This document shows, in pieces, positions 54,472 through 62,107 of a stretch of DNA of 64,000 nucleotides (positions are counted from its first letter, which is position 1; the number at the start of each line of letters is the position of its first letter). The DNA lies in contig JAMPXC010000005.1 in assembly GCA_023701385.1 (NCBI GenBank), positions 42,747-106,746 on the forward strand, given 5' to 3'. A program made the translations under genes and the position numbers. The notes under the pieces were generated by a model. The model ran no database searches, was not told where the DNA came from, and saw only the letters and a program-made list of their open reading frames with translations. The DNA is from Pseudobdellovibrio sp. GTDB taxonomy: Bacteria; Bdellovibrionota; Bdellovibrionia; Bdellovibrionales; Bdellovibrionaceae.

Positions 54472-54813
54472 CTATTTATTTTGGCTTTCAAGGCGGGCAA
54501 TACGGGCTTCAAGATCTTTGATTTTATCTAGTAGGGCTTGTTGGTACTTAATTTCAGCCTGGTCAAGGGCGTGGGTACTTTCTAAAGCAGTATCGGCTTG
54601 GTTGGCGGCCTCGGCTAATTTGGCCATCTGGCTTTCGCGGATTTTATTTAACTGCTGCACTTGCGCTTGCAGGCCGTGAAGCCCTTTTTTCATATTTTCA
54701 ATTTTGGGTGGAAATTCGCCCGTGATGAAACAATAACTAGCCACAAACATCAGCACGGCGAATAAAATAGTGCTGATCAGTTTTTTTAGTATTTCAAGAA
54801 AGAAGTTTTTCAT
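54472..54813 (-). CDS. Membrane-anchored coiled-coil protein
   Basis: 113 aa. One transmembrane helix (LISTILFAVLMFVASYCFITG) is followed by a heptad-rich coiled coil from about residue 45 to the end (LHGLQAQVQQLNKIRESQM, LLDKIKDLEARIARLESQ). No family recognised. Its first 26 codons lie in the left 144-bp repeat, and an extra truncated copy of those codons survives in the right repeat (56214-56135). Before the insertion it was divergent from the GT9 gene with 14 bp between the start codons. Confidence 0.65.
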   Translation of the reverse strand: MKNFFLEILKKLISTILFAVLMFVASYCFITGEFPPKIENMKKGLHGLQAQVQQLNKIRESQMAKLAEAANQADTALESTHALDQAEIKYQQALLDKIKDLEARIARLESQNK

Positions 54814-54877
54814 GTCATTATTTAGTCATGTCTTTTACGCGAAAGCTAGACCAGAAATTTAGAGCCTGGAATCACCG
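54734..54877. repeat. 144-bp direct repeat, left copy
   Basis: Identical base for base to 56135-56278 (offset 1401). It spans the first codons of the coiled-coil gene (-), the 14-bp divergent spacer, and the first 17 codons of the GT9 gene (+). Bases before 54734 and after 54877 differ from those at the other copy. Confidence 0.95.
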
Positions 54878-54911
54878 TTCTGAAAAATATGTTTCGCTGT
54901 ATATAATCTAA
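54828..54911 (+). pseudogene. Truncated 5' copy of the GT9 gene
   Basis: The left repeat carries MSFTRKLDQKFRAWNHR, identical to the start of the GT9 gene at 56229. It then runs into insert sequence and stops after 27 codons. It is a by-product of the duplication, not a functional gene, though it keeps the original ribosome site. Confidence 0.85.
54880..54907 (+). promoter_or_regulatory. Probable promoter of the inserted cassette
   Basis: -35 CTGAAA (54880-54885), 16-bp spacer, perfect -10 TATAAT (54902-54907), placed at the very left end of the insert. It predicts a start near 54914 and a leader of about 65 nt. Confidence 0.4.
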
Positions 54912-54954
54912 CAATTACAGGTATTTAAGCTGTTTCGAATTGTGTCGACAACTA

Positions 54955-54975
54955 TATATTGTATGGTACAATATA
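54955..54975 (+). promoter_or_regulatory. Palindrome before the nucleotidyltransferase start, possible operator
   Basis: TATATTGTA-TGG-TACAATATA, perfect 9-bp arms with a 3-nt spacer, ending three bases before the ATG at 54979. It fits a dimeric HTH repressor site, and the second cassette gene encodes an HTH-like tail. No Shine-Dalgarno is visible between it and the ATG. Confidence 0.45.
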
Positions 54976-54978
54976 GTC

Positions 54979-55509
54979 ATGAAAGACATAATCGTAGAAT
55001 TTGATAAGTTTTTAATTCAAAATAATTTAAAGTTCGAAGCCGTCATCATTGGCGGTGCAGCTCTAAATATTTTAGATATTACGAACCGTAAAACGAAAGA
55101 CGTAGATTGTCTTGACCCTGAGTTGCCGTCAGAAATCAAAAAAGCTTCAGAAGAATTTGCAAAAAAACGACTTGATCTAGGTTTAGATATAGATTGGTTA
55201 AATAATGGCCCACAAACATTAAAAACTGATCTTCCCAAAGGGTGGAGAATAAGAACTCAGTTGTTGTATCGTGGAAATGCCATAAACTTAGATGTTTTAG
55301 GGCGATCAGATTTGTTAAAATCAAAACTATTTGCTTATTGCGACCGCACAGCGCCCGACTTTGAAGATCTAAAAAGTTTAAAACCAACTGTTCAAGAACT
55401 TAACGAATCTATTGATTGGGTAAAAGATAGAGACGCTCATATAAAATGGCCCGATCACGTTGAGAAAGCATTTACAGTTTTAAAAAAGGCGTTAGGTTAT
55501 GAATCATAA
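54979..55509 (+). CDS. Nucleotidyltransferase-fold protein (AbiEii/DUF6036-like), likely toxin-antitoxin or defence component
   Basis: 176 aa from the ATG at 54979; the track start (54940) is a TTG upstream of the palindrome. AVIIGGAALNILDI (Gly25-Gly26) and RKTKDVDCLDP (Asp41, Asp43) are the GG-x-DxD active site of pol-beta-type nucleotidyltransferases, with a third acid at Asp105 (INLDVLG). LLKSKLFAYCDRTAPDFEDLKSL matches the KLxAxxxRxxxDxxDL pattern of AbiEii-like proteins. Such enzymes add nucleotides to tRNA or proteins. It overlaps the partner gene by 11 bp, as toxin-antitoxin pairs often do. Which member is toxin is not readable. Confidence 0.7.
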   Translation: MKDIIVEFDKFLIQNNLKFEAVIIGGAALNILDITNRKTKDVDCLDPELPSEIKKASEEFAKKRLDLGLDIDWLNNGPQTLKTDLPKGWRIRTQLLYRGNAINLDVLGRSDLLKSKLFAYCDRTAPDFEDLKSLKPTVQELNESIDWVKDRDAHIKWPDHVEKAFTVLKKALGYES

Positions 55510-56137
55510 TCTAACTCTTGATCAAAAACTGCAATATATAGGCGTTCAATTAGCTCTTCTTAAAAAAAATCCAAAGAGTGAGTGGGTAGATTTAGAAAAC
55601 ACCATACACGAAGCATCTTTAGAAATCGCAAAAGATAGTCGTCTGTTTTCGTTGCTGGCCAGCTGGATATCAGTGCACGGTGACTATGTTATTATAGAAA
55701 AACTAATGAAGCTTCAAAAAAATAATAATTCACCGTGGTTAGTCGCTTTAGCTATTAGTGCATATAACTTAGGGTTTCATCAGTGGGGCCGATTAATAAA
55801 AAAACAAAAATCAGAATTTGCATTAGTTGATTTAGAGTTGGCAAAAAGTTCTATTGCATTAAAAGGCGAAGAAGCAGCTTTTAAAAAGTATGGTTTTTTT
55901 ATACCTAAAGGTACAATTAGAATCAGAGCAAAAGACGTTCGAACCATAGAACAGCTCATTAAAGATAACCCGCAATATAAAAACCGTCTGATGTACGGCG
56001 CCTCGTGGCGATCAGACATAATAACAGCGATTCAATTAGGGATAAAAACACCGTATCAAATAGCCAAAACTCTGGGTTGCTCGTACGAGCCAGCCTTGCG
56101 CATTTTTAAAGAATATCAGCTTGTTATGGGTGAGTAA
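55499..56137 (+). CDS. Partner protein with C-terminal HTH, possible antitoxin/regulator
   Basis: 212 aa. The first 160 residues are helical with no family I recognise (LDQKLQYIGVQLALLKKNP, SLLASWISVHGDYVIIEKL). Residues about 180-210 (AIQLGIKTPYQIAKTLGCSYEPALRIFKEY) read as a helix-turn-helix of the type used by DNA-binding antitoxins. The start overlaps the nucleotidyltransferase by 11 bp. Its stop TAA (56135-56137) is the first three bases of the right repeat, so the insert ends exactly at the last sense codon and borrows the stop from host sequence. Confidence 0.6.
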   Translation: MNHNLTLDQKLQYIGVQLALLKKNPKSEWVDLENTIHEASLEIAKDSRLFSLLASWISVHGDYVIIEKLMKLQKNNNSPWLVALAISAYNLGFHQWGRLIKKQKSEFALVDLELAKSSIALKGEEAAFKKYGFFIPKGTIRIRAKDVRTIEQLIKDNPQYKNRLMYGASWRSDIITAIQLGIKTPYQIAKTLGCSYEPALRIFKEYQLVMGE

Positions 56138-56214
56138 CTAGCCACAAACATCAGCACGGCGAATAAAATAGTGCTGATCAGTTTTTTTAGTATTTCAAGA
56201 AAGAAGTTTTTCAT
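56116..56214 (-). pseudogene. Truncated 5' copy of the coiled-coil membrane protein gene
   Basis: The right repeat carries MKNFFLEILKKLISTILFAV on the minus strand, identical to the start of the gene at 54813. It then reads antisense into the cassette and stops after 32 codons. A remnant of the duplication. Confidence 0.8.
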
Positions 56215-56278
56215 GTCATTATTTAGTCATGTCTTTTACGCGAAAGCTAGACCAGAAATTTAGAGCCTGGAATCACCG
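56135..56278. repeat. 144-bp direct repeat, right copy
   Basis: Identical to 54734-54877. It contains the stop codon of the cassette's second gene, the remnant of the coiled-coil gene, and the true start of the GT9 gene (56229). Confidence 0.95.
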
Positions 56279-57344
56279 CCGCATTGATGCCTTTAGAAGA
56301 TGGCGTTTGCAGCTATTTTTGTCTTTGTTTAATCAAGCTAACGAAGGACCTGAAACATCGCCAGAAAAACGTGTTTTACTTTTGCGTCTTGATGGTAAGT
56401 TAGGCGACACGATTACAGCCACTGGTTTTATCAATGCTCTTCATGAAAGTGGCTATAAAGTTGATATCGTGGCTCGTAAGGCAAATACCTTTGTCTATGC
56501 CTATATTAAAACGCCGCACAGGTTGTATTCGTTAAAAAAAGGCGTTCTTTCTCTTTTTGTCTTGTTATTTAAATTACGTGCGCATTCTTACGAAGCCATC
56601 GTTTGTTCAACACATATTACTGATCCGGCCAGTCTTTGGCTTTCACGTTTTGTGGATGCAAAAACGAAGATTGTTTTTAAAAACGAACAGATCGAATTTT
56701 TTGACGTACATATTGAAAAAGATTTTTTTGAAAAGCATGTGACTGACCGTTATCAGCAATGTTTAAAAACCATTACTGGCAGTACGTCACCAACTGTTGA
56801 AAAGTATGAGCTAAATATTCCAGAAGCGGCCTTGTCGGCAGCTAAGAAATTTATCGGTGATCATAAAAAAGTGATTATCTTAAATTCATTTGCCGGAGCA
56901 AGATTGCGTAATTTTTCTTTTGCAACGACAAAGGCTATTATCGAAGCTTTAACTCACGATGCAGTTGTTATTAGTTTTGGAAATGACGGGGATTTGCATA
57001 TCTTGCGTGAATGGAAAAAACACTTTCATAACGCAAATTGGATAGTTCCCCACCGCGGGGATTTTGCGTTTAACGCAGCTCTTGTGACTTTGGCAAATGC
57101 GGTCATTACGCCTGATACATCGATTGTGCATTTGGCTTCTGCAGTAGGGGCTCCGTTAGTGGCGGTTTACCGTGAAGACGATGGTGCCGAGAAAAATTCA
57201 AAAATCTGGGCGCCGTTAGACTGTAAGTCTTCAGACAATAAAAAAGGGCATAAAATTATTTATGCCCCGCTGCCAGATATCAATAATGTTGATATCCATC
57301 AAATTGTTAAAGCCACGAAAGAACTATTGGCACTTCTTCCATGA
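56229..57344 (+). CDS. Glycosyltransferase family 9 (heptosyltransferase-like)
   Basis: 371 aa. After a basic N-tail (TRKLDQKFRAWNHRRIDAF), VLLLRLDGKLGDTITATGFINAL is the GT9 start with the xxGD motif. NAVITPDTSIVHLASAVGAPLVAVY near residue 300 holds the TPDTSxxH sugar-nucleotide motif. It probably adds heptose or a related sugar to LPS on the cytoplasmic face. Its first 17 codons lie in the right repeat. Original ribosome and promoter sequences upstream are now those of the cassette beyond 94 bp, so expression may have changed. Its 3' end overlaps the converging DUF4360 gene by 21 bp. Confidence 0.8.
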   Translation: MSFTRKLDQKFRAWNHRRIDAFRRWRLQLFLSLFNQANEGPETSPEKRVLLLRLDGKLGDTITATGFINALHESGYKVDIVARKANTFVYAYIKTPHRLYSLKKGVLSLFVLLFKLRAHSYEAIVCSTHITDPASLWLSRFVDAKTKIVFKNEQIEFFDVHIEKDFFEKHVTDRYQQCLKTITGSTSPTVEKYELNIPEAALSAAKKFIGDHKKVIILNSFAGARLRNFSFATTKAIIEALTHDAVVISFGNDGDLHILREWKKHFHNANWIVPHRGDFAFNAALVTLANAVITPDTSIVHLASAVGAPLVAVYREDDGAEKNSKIWAPLDCKSSDNKKGHKIIYAPLPDINNVDIHQIVKATKELLALLP

Positions 57345-57941
57345 CATAACGAACGTTGAATGCACTCCTGTATCAACAGAGTCTAAGTTGATTTGGGCGA
57401 TTGAACGATCTTTTGTATTCGGAAAATAAGCGACTTGTAATTCAGATAATAACTCGATTGTTTGTACACGTTGACCACATGGTGAGAAAACAATACGACC
57501 TGGTTTTTGTTTTACAGAAACCGCATAGTCATCAGCAACAGGCCCTTTTAATTGAGCTTCACGAGCTGATACGATTGCTTGGCCAGGGATGATTTGTGTA
57601 AAGCGGTGCATACCGTAAGCTGAAACGGGAAGAGCCGCAAAGCCACGATAGTCGGTTTGTGCTAAACCGTATTGGTATCCGTAAGGGACATCAACATCGA
57701 TGAAAACGCGGCAGTTTCTTTTTAGAGTTGTCGCTGTTGGGTTTTCTGAACCGTTACCGATTTCAACTTTAAGGTTATCAAATAAGACAGATAATGTTTT
57801 ACCATCCGAAGTCGTTGTGGCCCATGCTGTTGAATCGTTGCAGCCGGTTCCGGCCATTCTGACCCCACGGATAGTTACGCTTTGAGCCTGTGCTAAAGCT
57901 GTAAAACCGAATAAACCTGCTAATAGAATGATCATTTTCAT
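57324..57941 (-). CDS. Secreted DUF4360-type protein
   Basis: 205 aa. The signal peptide is MKMIILLAGLFGFTALAQA. GTGCNDSTAWATTTSDGKTLSVLFDNLKVEIG and RNCRVFIDVDVPYGYQYGLAQTDYRGFAAL follow the DUF4360 pattern (GTGC, NC, P-x-G-x-x, YRG). Four Cys in the mature part suggest two disulfides. Function unknown; family members are secreted. Good Shine-Dalgarno (GGGGGAAA) before the ATG. Convergent with the GT9 gene. Confidence 0.7.
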   Translation of the reverse strand: MKMIILLAGLFGFTALAQAQSVTIRGVRMAGTGCNDSTAWATTTSDGKTLSVLFDNLKVEIGNGSENPTATTLKRNCRVFIDVDVPYGYQYGLAQTDYRGFAALPVSAYGMHRFTQIIPGQAIVSAREAQLKGPVADDYAVSVKQKPGRIVFSPCGQRVQTIELLSELQVAYFPNTKDRSIAQINLDSVDTGVHSTFVMSWKKCQ

Positions 57942-58032
57942 TAAATTTCCCCCTGCTGGTGTTTTTAGTCTAAATTTCAGTCATAGCGTTGGTGTCGCGA
58001 TGGCCTCAAAAATAGGTTCCTAACATAGTCTT

Positions 58033-58061
58033 AGCAATCAAAAAGCCAAAAGTTGATTGCT
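58033..58061 (+). promoter_or_regulatory. Inverted repeat upstream of manC
   Basis: AGCAATCAA (58033-58041) and TTGATTGCT (58053-58061), perfect 9-bp arms with an 11-nt spacer, 30 bp before the manC start. No T-run, so it could be an operator or leader hairpin. No clear promoter elements could be fixed around it. Confidence 0.3.
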
Positions 58062-58091
58062 CTCAAAGCGAGGGTCTTTTAGATTGTAGGC

Positions 58092-59483
58092 ATGAATTTA
58101 CTTCCTGTAATTATGAGTGGTGGAGCCGGTACTCGCCTATGGCCAGTATCAAGATCAAAATTTCCAAAACAGTTCTGCGAACTACTAGATAAGCCGTTGC
58201 ATACAATGACGTTAAATCGCTTAAAAAAATACGGCCCTAATTTAATTGTAACTAATAAAAAATTTCAGGATTTAACTGAAGCCGATATTCGCAAAAACAG
58301 TTTTAATGTTGAAAAAGTTCTTTATGAACCAGCTCCTAGAAATACTGCTGCAGCAATTGGATTGGTCTGTAAGTATCTTGAGTTTCAGAATAAGTTAGAT
58401 CAAGTTGTTGGGGTATTTTCATCAGACAATCTCATTTTAGATGAAAAATCATTTCATGAGGCTTTGGAGGTCGCGGCAAAGACAGCAGCTTCAACAGGTG
58501 CTGTGGTTGTTCTTGGAATTAAGCCAGATCGTCCTGAAACTGGCTTTGGTTATATCCAGGTGCAAAACCGTGCGATTGGCACACAAAAAGCCACAGAAGT
58601 TTTAAAGTTTCATGAAAAGCCATCAGTAAATAAAGCGAATGAGTTTTTAAATGCGGGAACTTATTTCTGGAATGCAGGGATTTTTATTTTCCGCGTGAAG
58701 AATATGATCGGGCACTTTAAAAAATTAGAACCAGAAATCTGGAATCATTTAGAGAGCTTGAAGCCAGACCTTTCAAACTTAAATGAAGTTTATAAAGATA
58801 TTAAAAACATCTCGATTGATTATGCGATCTTAGAAAAATTAACGTCACCGGAATTAATGTGTGTGACCTGTGATATCGGCTGGTCAGACCTAGGGTCTTG
58901 GGATTCGTTAATGGATATTCGTGAAGGAGTTCAGCATAAGGGTCAACAAAACGTTCAAGTTTCTAGTAAGAATAATTCTGTTTTTCCAATTGAGCAGAAG
59001 ACTTATAGCTTTGTTGGAGTCGATGATCTGATGGTTGTTGATACCGTAGATGCGCTTTTGGTTTGTAAGAAGAATGAATCGCAAAAAGTTAAAGACGTAG
59101 TTGATCGTTTAAAAGTGATTAATCCAGAATTAACTGAAGAGCATGTGTTTGAAAATAGACCTTGGGGTAAATTTGAAATCTTACGTGACCAAGATTACTA
59201 CAAATCAAAAGTGATTCGTGTAGATGCTGGTCAGAAAATTTCTTACCAATCTCATGCTAAGCGTGCCGAACACTGGATCATCGTTAAAGGTGAAGCTGTC
59301 GTTATTTTAAACGACAAAGAAGTGCCGTTAAAAACCGGTGAGCATATTTTTATCCCACAAGGGGCTAAGCATAGAATTATCAATAATTCGAACGCTGTCG
59401 TAGAATTTATCGAAGTTCAGGTGGGTTCATATTTTGGCGAAGATGATATCGTTAGATACTCGGATGATTACGGTCGAAACTAA
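58092..59483 (+). CDS. manC: Mannose-1-phosphate guanylyltransferase / mannose-6-phosphate isomerase
   Basis: 463 aa, the usual length of the bifunctional enzyme. The N-terminal nucleotidyltransferase has PVIMSGGAGTRLWPVSRSKFPKQF (GxGxRLWPxSRxxxPKQF) and FHEKP. The C-terminal cupin isomerase has ENRPWGKFEIL, GQKISYQSHAKRAEHWIIVKG and GEHIFIPQGAKHRI. It makes GDP-mannose for surface polysaccharide, LPS or lipid-linked mannose; the mannosyltransferase-like gene at 40804 is a possible user. pstC follows 14 bp downstream, so they may share a transcript. Confidence 0.94.
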   Translation: MNLLPVIMSGGAGTRLWPVSRSKFPKQFCELLDKPLHTMTLNRLKKYGPNLIVTNKKFQDLTEADIRKNSFNVEKVLYEPAPRNTAAAIGLVCKYLEFQNKLDQVVGVFSSDNLILDEKSFHEALEVAAKTAASTGAVVVLGIKPDRPETGFGYIQVQNRAIGTQKATEVLKFHEKPSVNKANEFLNAGTYFWNAGIFIFRVKNMIGHFKKLEPEIWNHLESLKPDLSNLNEVYKDIKNISIDYAILEKLTSPELMCVTCDIGWSDLGSWDSLMDIREGVQHKGQQNVQVSSKNNSVFPIEQKTYSFVGVDDLMVVDTVDALLVCKKNESQKVKDVVDRLKVINPELTEEHVFENRPWGKFEILRDQDYYKSKVIRVDAGQKISYQSHAKRAEHWIIVKGEAVVILNDKEVPLKTGEHIFIPQGAKHRIINNSNAVVEFIEVQVGSYFGEDDIVRYSDDYGRN

Positions 59484-59497
59484 GAGACCAGATAAAT

Positions 59498-60391
59498 ATG
59501 AAGTATAAACTAAAAAGACAGCTTACTGAAAAATTAATTGAGTTATTGTTATTCTTAGCTGCAGCTAGTTCAGTGTTAATTACGTTTTTTATCGTTTATA
59601 CATTAGTGACCGAGGCCTTTCCATTTTTCAAAGAAGTGGGCTTAAGAGATTTCTTATTCGAAACAGAATGGACACCCCTTTTTGAAAATGCCAAGTACGG
59701 GATCGCTGCTCTGGTTTCAGGTACATTGTTAACTACAACAATTGCCCTTTGTGTGGCGTTGCCGTTTGGTGTAATCACGGCCGTATTCTTAAGTGAATAC
59801 GCTTCAGCGCGTGTGCGCGAATTTACTAAACCTTTGCTTGAGCTTCTAGCGGCGGTACCTACGGTGGTTTACGGCTATTTTGCCATGCTACTGGTGACTC
59901 CGTTTTTACAAAAAATATTTCCGGATCTTTCAGGATTTAATGCTTTAAGTGCCGGTCTTGTGATGGGAATCATGATTGTTCCGTACGTGAGTTCATTGTC
60001 AGAAGATGCTATGCGTGCGGTGCCACTGAGTTTACGTGAGGGAAGTCTTGCTTTAGGGGCTTCTAAATTTCAAACATCGTTTCGAGTGGTTATTCCGAGT
60101 GCTTTTTCAGGTATTGCCTCAGCGTTTGTTCTTGCGATCTCACGCGCTGTCGGTGAAACCATGGTCGTGGCTATTGCTGCGGGTTTAGAACCTAAATTTG
60201 GATTTAATCCTTTTGGGCCGACTGAAACGTTAACAGCTTATATCGTGCAAGTTAGTCAGGGTGATCTTCCGCAGGGAAGCGTTGGATATCGTACAATTTA
60301 TGTCTGTGGGATTGTGTTATTGTTGTTTACACTGACATTTAATATTATCGGGCAGACAATTCGTCACCGCATGGAAAAAAAGGTGAAGTAA
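59498..60391 (+). CDS. pstC: Phosphate ABC transporter permease PstC
   Basis: 297 aa with six membrane helices. The periplasmic and cytoplasmic loops have LLELLAAVPTVVYGYFAMLLV and the EAA loop AMRAVPLSLREGSLALGASKFQTSFRVVIPSAFSGI, followed by AISRAVGETMVVAIAAG, all diagnostic for PstC. It forms the inner-membrane channel with PstA. One base separates it from pstA. No pstS or phoU in the window; the binding protein must be elsewhere. Confidence 0.93.
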   Translation: MKYKLKRQLTEKLIELLLFLAAASSVLITFFIVYTLVTEAFPFFKEVGLRDFLFETEWTPLFENAKYGIAALVSGTLLTTTIALCVALPFGVITAVFLSEYASARVREFTKPLLELLAAVPTVVYGYFAMLLVTPFLQKIFPDLSGFNALSAGLVMGIMIVPYVSSLSEDAMRAVPLSLREGSLALGASKFQTSFRVVIPSAFSGIASAFVLAISRAVGETMVVAIAAGLEPKFGFNPFGPTETLTAYIVQVSQGDLPQGSVGYRTIYVCGIVLLLFTLTFNIIGQTIRHRMEKKVK

Positions 60392-60392
60392 A

Positions 60393-61316
60393 ATGGCTGA
60401 TAAAACTAACGCGAGAGTGCTGCAGCAAATTCGTTTTTTAAAAGCCCAAGATGTGGTTTTTTTCTTTGTAGGGCTGATTGTTCTGTGTGGAGCTTTTTTA
60501 ATTTTAATCACATTGATTTTAGATATGGCGCAAACTGGGATTCCGCGGTTAAACCAAGAATTCTTTTTTAATTTTCCATCGCGTTTTGCAGCCCGCGCGG
60601 GTATTTATGCTGCGTGGGTAGGAAGCCTTTGTGTGGTTTTGGTAACGGCACTTTTGGCGATTCCGTTAGGGGTTGCAACAGGGGTGTACCTTGAAGAATA
60701 TGCTTCAAAGGGATGGATCTCACGTATTATCGAATTAAATATTTTAAACTTAGCCGGTGTTCCGTCGATCATTTACGGGATTATGGCCTTATCGCTTTTT
60801 GTTTATCAGTTTGGCCTTAAGCAAAGTATTTTAACCGCCGGTATGACCTTAGGGCTTTTGATTTTGCCCATTATTATCGTAACTACCCGTGAAGCGATTC
60901 GCACGATTCCAAACCATATCCGTGAAGCGAGTTACGCTCTTGGTGCTACGAAATGGCAAACGGTGAGTAATCATATTTTACCGTATAGCTTCGGCGGTAT
61001 TATGACAGGTGTGGTGATTGCGTTATCACGTGCCATTGGTGAAACGGCACCGCTTTTAGCTGTGGGGGCTGTCGCGTTTATTGCGTTTTTACCAACACCT
61101 CCGGTGATGACCGAGGCTCCGTTTGTGAGCTTTCAGTGGTTAATGGATTCTTACACGGTGTTACCGATTCAGATGTTTAACTGGATCTCTCGCCCGCAAG
61201 AAGAATTTCATGTGAACGCCGCTGCAGCGGGTATCGTATTGCTGACGATGACTCTTGTTTTAAACACTCTTGCAATTCTAATCCGTTACCGTTTCAGAAA
61301 GAAATACAAATGGTGA
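60393..61316 (+). CDS. pstA: Phosphate ABC transporter permease PstA
   Basis: 307 aa. [38 protein letters not shown] is the PstA signature, the EAA loop reads [36 protein letters not shown], and [17 protein letters not shown] follows. Six helices. It pairs with PstC and is driven by PstB. It overlaps pstB by 7 bp, so the subunits are translationally coupled. Confidence 0.93.
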   Translation: MADKTNARVLQQIRFLKAQDVVFFFVGLIVLCGAFLILITLILDMAQTGIPRLNQEFFFNFPSRFAARAGIYAAWVGSLCVVLVTALLAIPLGVATGVYLEEYASKGWISRIIELNILNLAGVPSIIYGIMALSLFVYQFGLKQSILTAGMTLGLLILPIIIVTTREAIRTIPNHIREASYALGATKWQTVSNHILPYSFGGIMTGVVIALSRAIGETAPLLAVGAVAFIAFLPTPPVMTEAPFVSFQWLMDSYTVLPIQMFNWISRPQEEFHVNAAAAGIVLLTMTLVLNTLAILIRYRFRKKYKW

Positions 61317-62086
61317 AAAATATTAAAGCCGAAGTAAAAAATTTGACTTTTAGTTATGACAAAGCTGCGCCACGTCCGGTTTTAAACTCGGTGAGTCTTC
61401 CGGTTTTTGAAAACAGTGTAACCGCGCTTATCGGCCCTTCAGGTTGTGGTAAATCAACATTACTTCGTTGTTTTAACCGTATGCATGATCTTTACGGCGC
61501 CGTTAAATACGAAGGTAAAATTATTCTTCAACCTTCAGGTTTTGATATTTTATCAAACGAAGTTGACCCATTAGAAGTGCGTATGAAAGTGGGAATGGTT
61601 TTCCAAAAGCCAAATCCATTTCCTAAATCAATCTATGAAAATGTAGCTTACGGTTTAAGAATTCGTGGTATTAAGAAAAAATCTTACATCGATGATAAAG
61701 TCGAAGATTCGTTAAAAAAAGCCGGTCTTTGGCGCGAAGTGAATGATCGTTTAAAAGCTTCAGCCTCGGCATTATCGGGCGGTCAGCAGCAACGTCTTTG
61801 TATTGCCCGTGCTTTGGCTACAGAGCCAGAATTACTTTTATTAGATGAACCAACTTCAGCGCTTGATCCGATTTCTACGGCGCATATCGAAGAGCTTGTG
61901 GGAGAACTTAAGAAGGCAGTTACGATTTTAATGGTGACTCATAACTTACACCAGGCGGGTCGTGCGTCTGATTTCACAGCGTTTATGTACTTGGGTGATT
62001 TGATCGAGTTTGGTGAAAGTTCTCAAGTTTTCACGAATCCGAAGGAAGAGAAAACTGAGAACTACATCACAGGTCGTTTTGGGTAG
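61310..62086 (+). CDS. pstB: Phosphate ABC transporter ATP-binding protein PstB
   Basis: 258 aa. Walker [31 protein letters not shown] (the PstB-specific NPFPKS Q-loop region), ABC signature [16 protein letters not shown], Walker [13 protein letters not shown] and the switch His in MVTHNLHQA are all present, so it should be active. It powers phosphate import through PstCA. A short stem GTTTGTC/GACAAAAC overlaps its stop and may act as a weak end signal before the converging wecB gene. Confidence 0.95.
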   Translation: MVKNIKAEVKNLTFSYDKAAPRPVLNSVSLPVFENSVTALIGPSGCGKSTLLRCFNRMHDLYGAVKYEGKIILQPSGFDILSNEVDPLEVRMKVGMVFQKPNPFPKSIYENVAYGLRIRGIKKKSYIDDKVEDSLKKAGLWREVNDRLKASASALSGGQQQRLCIARALATEPELLLLDEPTSALDPISTAHIEELVGELKKAVTILMVTHNLHQAGRASDFTAFMYLGDLIEFGESSQVFTNPKEEKTENYITGRFG

Positions 62087-62107
62087 TTTGTCTTCGACAA
62101 AACTTGG

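Larger units (their letters stand above)
54878..56134 (+). mobile_element. Nucleotidyltransferase/HTH cassette inserted between long direct repeats
   Basis: 1257 bp between the two 144-bp repeats, holding two overlapping genes and a promoter. No transposase, integrase or terminal inverted repeat is seen. The flanking repeats are host sequence (5' ends of both neighbours), so the event looks like insertion with a 144-bp target duplication. Recombination between the repeats would delete 1401 bp and restore the ancestral divergent pair exactly. Insertions with long target duplications have been described for restriction-modification genes. Confidence 0.8.

Noticed and set aside
54734-56278. The cassette as a classical insertion sequence or integron
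   Set aside because: No transposase, integrase, attC-like site or terminal inverted repeats; the 144-bp flanks are host coding sequence and far longer than normal target duplications.
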